11,954 nucleotides of DNA from Thoreauomyces humboldtii (Eukaryota; Chytridiomycota; Chytridiomycetes; Spizellomycetales; Powellomycetaceae), in the NCBI GenBank assembly GCA_027596035.1, contig JADGJA010000713.1, positions 1 to 11,954 on the forward strand. The letters are read 5' to 3'. The position numbers and the translations under genes were made by a program. The notes under the pieces were generated by a model. The model had not been told where the DNA came from, made no database searches, and worked only from the letters and a program-made list of their open reading frames with translations. This document shows, in pieces, positions 7,007-11,954 of the stretch; positions within the stretch are counted from its first letter, which is position 1, and each line of letters opens with the position of its first letter.

Positions 7007-10000
7007 CTAGGCGCCGATTTGACGCTTAACCATGTCGCGAGCCCATTTTGCCGTCTTCTTCGCCTCCACGTCCATGTTCTTGTCCTTCTTGATGGAACGG
7101 AAGAGCGAGCCGACCCATTCCTCGGAAAACAGGGCACGGTAGGGTCCAACGGGAATCGCGTCGGCCAAATCTCTGCGAGGGAGAAAAGATACTTCACTTC
7201 AGAGAGCTGCGGAAAGAACAGGGCGTTTCGAATGGAGACAGAACAGGACCACTAGCACATACCCGATGAGTCCGACGAGACCGTTGGTAACTTCGGGAGT
7301 CCTAGGCTTATCCGATTGCGCAACCTCTTGGGCAAATGCGAACACTTGCGGGGTAGCGCTGGAAAGCAGGTCATCTGAAAAGGGAGGTCCACTGATTAGC
7401 GGACGACTTGTGAAGTAGCATTGGGAAAACTAGCGTTACCCTTTCCAGCACCATGAAGGCCCTGCGTGATGCCGACGTAAGCTTCAATGATGCTTTCGCG
7501 AAGCTGGTTTCCATAATCAAAGTCGTACTGGTTGGCCTACACGCAAGGGGAAAGATGGTCAAAACCCATGCGGAGGCGAATATATCATGCATGCTACGGA
7601 AGGGCAAACCATTGTGTTAGTAGCCATGACGCTCGCCTGAGAAAGGATGAGCATTGTGACTTCGACGTAAGCGGAAAAGTTGCCGCCGATGGCAACAGCG
7701 ATGTCTCCAAAGGTTGAGAGGATAGAAGGCTTGACCATCTTGTTCAACGCAGGGTTCTAATGAAGCGGACCACGTTTGAACAAGACTTGTAAGGGCCAAG
7801 ATCAACACGAACCGCGTACCTGAAGATCTTGCATCAAGACGTTCATAAGCTGGTCGCAATACGGGAGCATCTGCTCCCCAAGCGCGCGACTGATATCGCC
7901 CACAAGGCCCACAGCGATGGAGCACATCTGGAGAGACGAATGGAAGGTAAGCGAACGAACATTTTCGCGAACGCGATTTATATGCAGGTCTGCAACCGTA
8001 ACCGAACCTGGTACTCCTCAACGTTCTGCAATGCTGTGAACAACTCAGGAGCGAAGGCACCCATGTAGCGAGCAAAGTCTCCTTCCAGAGCTGCATTAGA
8101 AGTAGATTAGCAGAATATACAAGTCGTACCCTTGCAGTGCAAAAACATCGAGAGCATACCAGTTGTCAGTCCACCAATGGTTAGGAATGCGTCCTCGAGG
8201 ACGGTCGAGGTCTTGGAAGCGCCGGACATGACCGTCAAGACTGCTGCCATACTGCGGTCGGCGATAGGCACAACCTGGCTATGAAGACGGCGGATGCATG
8301 CGGCGAGAAGTCCGCAGAGGTTGGACTGGAGCTCGTAGTGGTTGCGTTTGTCGTCGGCGGTGAGAAGCTGGTTCTGCATGCTGGACGTGTGCTCAAGACG
8401 TTCTAGGACAAGAATGGCAAGCTTGTTGACCGTGTCGAGACAGTCACGAGCGCAGTTTTGCACCAAAGACGACATCGCTTCGTAGCAGCTAGCCTTGAAG
8501 TTGGGATCCGAGGAGCGATCGGCGGCAGCGTTGGTAGCCTGCACCATTGTATCGAAGAACTGGGAGAGGATGTAGGTATCCGCGTCTCCGTGAGCAACGC
8601 CCAGGTTCTCACCGATGTTCATGATGGACCACGCGCAGTTTGCGGCGACTCGGTGGTGTTCTTGGAGGCCTTCGAGCAAAGACGACATGAAAAGCTGGAG
8701 GCATTCCATGGGAATGAAGTTGGGCAGAAGCTCGCAAACGCGTCCAAGGGTCCAGGCGGTCGTGTCCTTGACCAAAACGCTCGGGTCCTTCATCAGACCG
8801 AGTAGCACTGGAAGCGCCTGGGAGACGACAGGGCCGAGAACCTCGGGGTTCGGACCGTCGAGGATGGCGCCAAAAGCCATGACCGAAGCTTCCCGGTAGC
8901 GCCAGTCGGTGCTCTGGATGTGGGTTTGAACAAAGGTGAGGACAGGTTGCACGACAGCGTCTTGCGAGCAGCTAGCGAGAAGGGCGAGGCAAGTGGATGC
9001 GGCCATAGAGATGTTCCAGTCGTCCTCATCGTCGTCCTCCTCCTTCTTTGTCATGAGCCACCAAAGGGCTTCGGACAGCTCGAGGACAGCGGCGAAACCA
9101 AAGCCGAAGTTCTTGCGGGGAGGCTCGTCGAGCTCCCCTTCTTCGACTTCGCCCTCGGCGAGGATGTCGGCCTCGACCTCGCAGATAGTGGACCAGAACT
9201 CGACGGCCTGCAGAGCGATCGCCTCCTCCTTGTGCTTCATACCCCAGATGGTGATGCCACCGAGTGCCGTCTCCATGTACTCGTTCATGAAACGGTAATA
9301 CAGGAAGGCAATCTTGACCAAACACTCAAACGCCGCCACCTGCACGGCGAGCACCTCGTGGCGCGTGGCGTGGCACAGCACTGTCATGATGTAGTTGCGC
9401 TCGTTTGCCTCCTCGAAATTGCTCTTGACGAATTCAAGAGCGTTGTACAGGGCCTTCAGAGCCGACTCCTGGACCTTTGCGCTGGGTTCCTCCTTTCTCG
9501 CACCGGAGACGACGGCAGTAAGGATAGGGTTCGAGTACTGGACGAGCACGTTTGGGTCGACGGCCTCGCAGACTAGACCGAGGGCTTGCAGCGTGGCACG
9601 CCGCAAGTCCTCGTTGTCCGCCTTCGTTAGGCCGGTAACGTTCTCGAGCATGCCAGGGATCAGTTCAGGCCACTCGTTGTGTGGCAATTCCACCTCCGCA
9701 ATCGCTTGGATGATCTGAATTGGGTGGTATCAGTCAATGGGACCGAGTGCCTTGCTCCCCAAGGGGAACGAAGGAAAACCCACCTGGGTAGCACCGTTGG
9801 AAGCGCCCCTGGCCGAAGTACCCAACGTTTGAAGTGCCTATGAGCGTAATAGATCAGTATGCGGGGACGTAAGCGCAGTAGAAGTGCCGGATGCGTACCG
9901 CCTGCTTGACGGCGCTGCGCGTTTGCGCATCCAACTGCAGCCACCGGGCCGCAAGCTCGTCCTTCTTTGGAGACTCCTGATAGCGCGCAAACAAAAAACA

Positions 10001-10885
10001 TATGGTTCAGAAGTCGCGCTCAGCAAGCTGAAGGTCGCAGAGTGGAAGCCTGTCGGCGTCTCTCTTACCTTCGCGATGATGACGTTCTTGAGGAGCAGCC
10101 CGGCTGATTGTCTCACAAACTCCGAGTTTTGTTCGTTCGTGAGCTCCTGGCATAGCATACCAAGGTACTGAGGCTGTTGGACGTGGGAAAACAACACGAA
10201 AATTGGGACAACAAGTGTTAGAAATGGAGCTGGAAAGAATGATTTCTCCGCACGCGACGTGGTCCCGCTTTGCGAAAACTCGGGAAGGCTCGCTGTGGCT
10301 CCATGTGAGACGAGCGTGGCAAGCGAAGTGGTGGCTCTCTTCCCATGGAAAGTCCGCGTCCCATGCAAAGCTCGCATTCGCTCGCCATGTGGACGAGCGC
10401 ACCCGCTCCGCCGGGGCCTGAAATCCTCCGCGAACGAGAGCGGAGCTGTCCTCCCACGCACTGCTCGGTTCCCTCTCTCCCGAAGGATCGCGCTTTCGCT
10501 TTGCGCCCAAGAAGCGCACCAAGGGACAGGCAGGCCCCGCTGCCAAGACTGCGATGGCTCCCACAGACACGCTTGACTCCTCCGCCCGGGCTCTTGTCCC
10601 GCCCGTCTGCTCCGTGTTCCTTCAGGGGGTCCCATTCTGCAGGCATCTTACAAAGTTCTGCTGGGACAGCTGGTTGAGGTGAGCCTCTGCGCGCTCACGG
10701 TCGCCGGGAACGCCTAAAGAGAGGGGGACGAGCGATGAGAAGAGAAGAGCAGGGGACGGGGAGAAGGTACTTTCGCAGGTTCCGCGGCGGAGCGGCCGAG
10801 AGAGAGAGAATGTGATCTCCAGGGGAACGGCTGACTCACCCGAGAGGGTAGCCTCGAGGACAGGCGTCAAGGACTGCATCGTCAT
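7007..10885 (-). CDS. KAP95: Importin beta-1 / karyopherin beta, KAP95 type (12 exons, 880 aa)
   Basis: Exons in transcript order: 10840-10885, 10652-10713, 10069-10173, 9899-9976, 9784-9837, 8130-9714, 8008-8090, 7820-7927, 7610-7756, 7440-7536, 7263-7374, 7007-7172. All phases agree. The 880 aa match the usual 860-880 of the family. The N-terminal Ran-binding region (about 20-100) includes AEAHLNQLSQQNF and RQSAGLLLKN. HEAT repeats fill the rest, for example IAEVELPHNEWPELI, VKDTTAWTLGRVCELLP and SVKP-like MVKPSILSTFGDIAVAIGG. The acidic loop KKEEDDDEDDWN lies at about 338-349, where importin beta contacts the IBB domain of importin alpha. The end is EEWVGSLFRSIKKDKNMDVE ... KRQIGA. The protein carries cargo with importin alpha through nuclear pores and releases it on RanGTP. 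Two ATGs open the frame (M1 and M3); M3 has the better context. Introns 7 and 9 use less usual GTTCGG and GTTTGC donors. Confidence 0.96.
10174..10651 (-). other. Long intron 2 (478 nt) of the importin beta gene
   Basis: Donor GTAAGA follows the codons for QQNF, and acceptor CCAACAG precedes PQYLGML. A CTAAC branch-like site lies about 40 nt before the acceptor. All other introns of this gene are 39-126 nt. The interior is GC-rich and open in several frames on both strands. It holds an imperfect 18-bp tandem pair (10342-10359 and 10360-10377, 14 of 18 identical). No snoRNA C box (RTGATGA) was seen. A second acceptor 6 nt downstream would drop the two residues PQ. Confidence 0.8.
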
Positions 10886-11420
10886 ATGGCTGGGGATGAA
10901 GAAATAGGAGTCTGGGAGGTGCTGCGGTTGTACTGAATATGGGCGACGAGAGGTCGACGAGAATTCCTATCGTGGGGGTGCGACCGCAGAGGAAGAGGTG
11001 GGTGGATGAGTTCACAGGAGGAGGAGGAGGTGGAGACGAGTTGGGAGCGCCTGAGATGGGGGAGTTGAAGGCTTCCTACCTGTACCCTCTTATCCGAGTG
11101 CGAAGGGGGGTCGGGGTGAGTCGTAGTAGATTAGATGCAGCAGCAGCAATGCCGAGATGGTGTGTGGTGCGGGTTTTTTTCGTGGGAGACTGCAGACGGG
11201 TGCAAAGGGGCTAGGGTTCGCCCCTGTCTACGGATCGCCCCGCCTCTTCCCGTGTCCGATGGGGGTGGACACGAATGTAGGGCAAGGGACACCAGAGGGA
11301 CACTCGCGCTCGTTCGTTCGCCAATGCCTCGTTGTCATCATCATCCCCAGTGTGAGGAAGAACAAGGGAGAGAGAGAGAGAGAGAGACACAAGTACTAGT
11401 AGTATAAGGGTGTTCAGGAA
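10886..11420. promoter_or_regulatory. Divergent intergenic region shared by importin beta (-) and the right-edge gene (+)
   Basis: The 535 nt between the two start codons must contain both promoters. They include a GGAGGAGGAGG stretch near 11020, a short CAGCAGCAGCA, a GA dinucleotide tract (separate entry) and a TATAAG at 11403-11408. That TATAAG lies only 13 nt before the + ATG, too close to act as its TATA box. Short + strand frames here look accidental. Confidence 0.5.
11368..11387 (+). repeat. GA dinucleotide repeat, 10 units
   Basis: (GA)10 lies about 34 nt upstream of the ATG at 11421. It may fall in the 5' UTR or core promoter. GA tracts are often length-polymorphic. Confidence 0.9.
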
Positions 11421-11954
11421 ATGGTCAACTTCGTCGTCACGGATCGCATGCGCAAGGTCGCCGCCCCGCTGCTCCTGCTCCCTCAGCCTTCCTCCACCAC
11501 CACGTCATCACCATCGATTCAAGAAGGGCATGAACATCTGCTCTCGGAGAGCATACGGCTCAACCTTCGCTCTCTACTCCTCGAGGACGACCGTCTGCAG
11601 CGACCACCTTCACCCGCACAGGATGTCGCCCCGTCGACCTCTCCTCCCTCTCCTACTGGACCGAGACAACAACAACAACAACAACAACCGCCGCCGCCGC
11701 CACCACCATCACCACCACCACCTCCCACGCTCATTTCCCACACCCTCCTTCACGCCTTGTCCAAGGCACTCCTTGCCGTAGTAGAAGTAAATCAGAAGCG
11801 GGAGCAACAGCATGCACCTCCTTTCTCTTCGCAGATGATCCACACCCAACTTTCGCTGTCCGCAGAGGAATGCTCCCTGGCGTACCTGCTCGAGGGCAGC
11901 ACCATGCACCTGGAGGTCCCCCTGCCGAGAACAAAGGTAGACGCGGGTTTCCCC
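11421..11954 (+). CDS. Unrecognised protein, N-terminal 178 codons, runs off the right edge
   Basis: I do not recognise the family. The ATG has G at -3 and G at +4, and the frame stays open to the window end with strongly G/C-ending codons, so coding is likely. It starts MVNFVVTDRMRKVAAPLLLL, which is followed by a Ser/Thr-rich stretch and then a leucine-rich helix (LLSESIRLNLRSLLLEDD). A low-complexity linker has seven Gln (residues 83-89) and then a Pro run. The last part is helical (LISHTLLHALSKALLAVVEV) and is followed by SLSAEECSLAYLLEGSTMHL. AAG|GTAGAC at 11937 could be a splice donor in phase 0. The gene is divergent from importin beta. The start and coding nature are fairly sure; the function is open. 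Confidence 0.7.
   Translation, partial: MVNFVVTDRMRKVAAPLLLLPQPSSTTTSSPSIQEGHEHLLSESIRLNLRSLLLEDDRLQRPPSPAQDVAPSTSPPSPTGPRQQQQQQQPPPPPPPSPPPPPTLISHTLLHALSKALLAVVEVNQKREQQHAPPFSSQMIHTQLSLSAEECSLAYLLEGSTMHLEVPLPRTKVDAGFP
11667..11726 (+). repeat. CAA/CCG-CCA codon repeat encoding polyQ then polyP
   Basis: Seven CAA codons (11667-11687) are followed by four CCG, three CCA, one TCA and further CCA/CCT/CCC codons. This gives Q7-P7-S-P5 in the right-edge protein. It is a slippage-prone tract, probably a flexible linker. Confidence 0.9.

Noticed and set aside
8920..9576. 218-codon + strand frame inside the importin gene
   Set aside because: It is antisense to the conserved importin HEAT repeats and arises from codon bias.
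10421..10682. + strand frame in importin intron 2 with a basic stretch (PKKRTKGQAGPAAKTAMAPT) and a 42-codon ATG frame
   Set aside because: Codon use looks plausible, but it runs over importin exon 2 antisense, has no domain and no splice partner I could find.

Overview
The window reads as nuclear DNA of an intron-rich, GC-rich filamentous fungus, most likely a basidiomycete. Two conserved genes can be assembled exon by exon. Their introns are mostly 60-125 nt with GT..AG ends, several have CTGAC- or CTAAC-like branch sites, and third codon positions are G/C-rich. One gene belongs to the velvet family, which is fungal. The phylum itself is inference from intron density and the long low-complexity tail of the velvet protein.

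Left to right: (1) positions 1-620 hold no convincing gene but have a cluster of inverted repeats and a TATA box, possibly debris of an LTR or another mobile element. (2) 603-1117 shows little except a run of twelve G. (3) 1118-2659 is coding-like but unrecognised; it changes reading frame twice, so it is either a spliced gene or a decayed one, and an AATAAA follows its stop. (4) 2660-3263 is the upstream region of the velvet gene, with a 13-bp direct repeat and a CT-rich tract. (5) 3264-6287 (+) is a nine-exon VosA-type velvet regulator of 768 aa. (6) 6288-7006 lies between convergent 3' ends and is strongly G-rich on the + strand. (7) 7007-10885 (-) is a twelve-exon importin beta-1 (KAP95-type) gene of 880 aa, with one intron of 478 nt and one of only 39 nt. 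(8) 10886-11420 is a shared divergent upstream region. (9) 11421 to the right edge (+) is the 5' part of an unrecognised gene with a polyQ/polyP tract.

The velvet protein is a predicted nuclear DNA-binding regulator of spore formation and development. Importin beta-1 carries cargo, with importin alpha, through the nuclear pore. They meet only as convergent neighbours, so a functional link is speculation. I see no operon-like system, defence cassette, CRISPR array, rRNA or tRNA. I do not find a clearly new biological system here. The best leads are the importin intron structure, the unassigned 1118-2659 locus and the unassigned right-edge gene.
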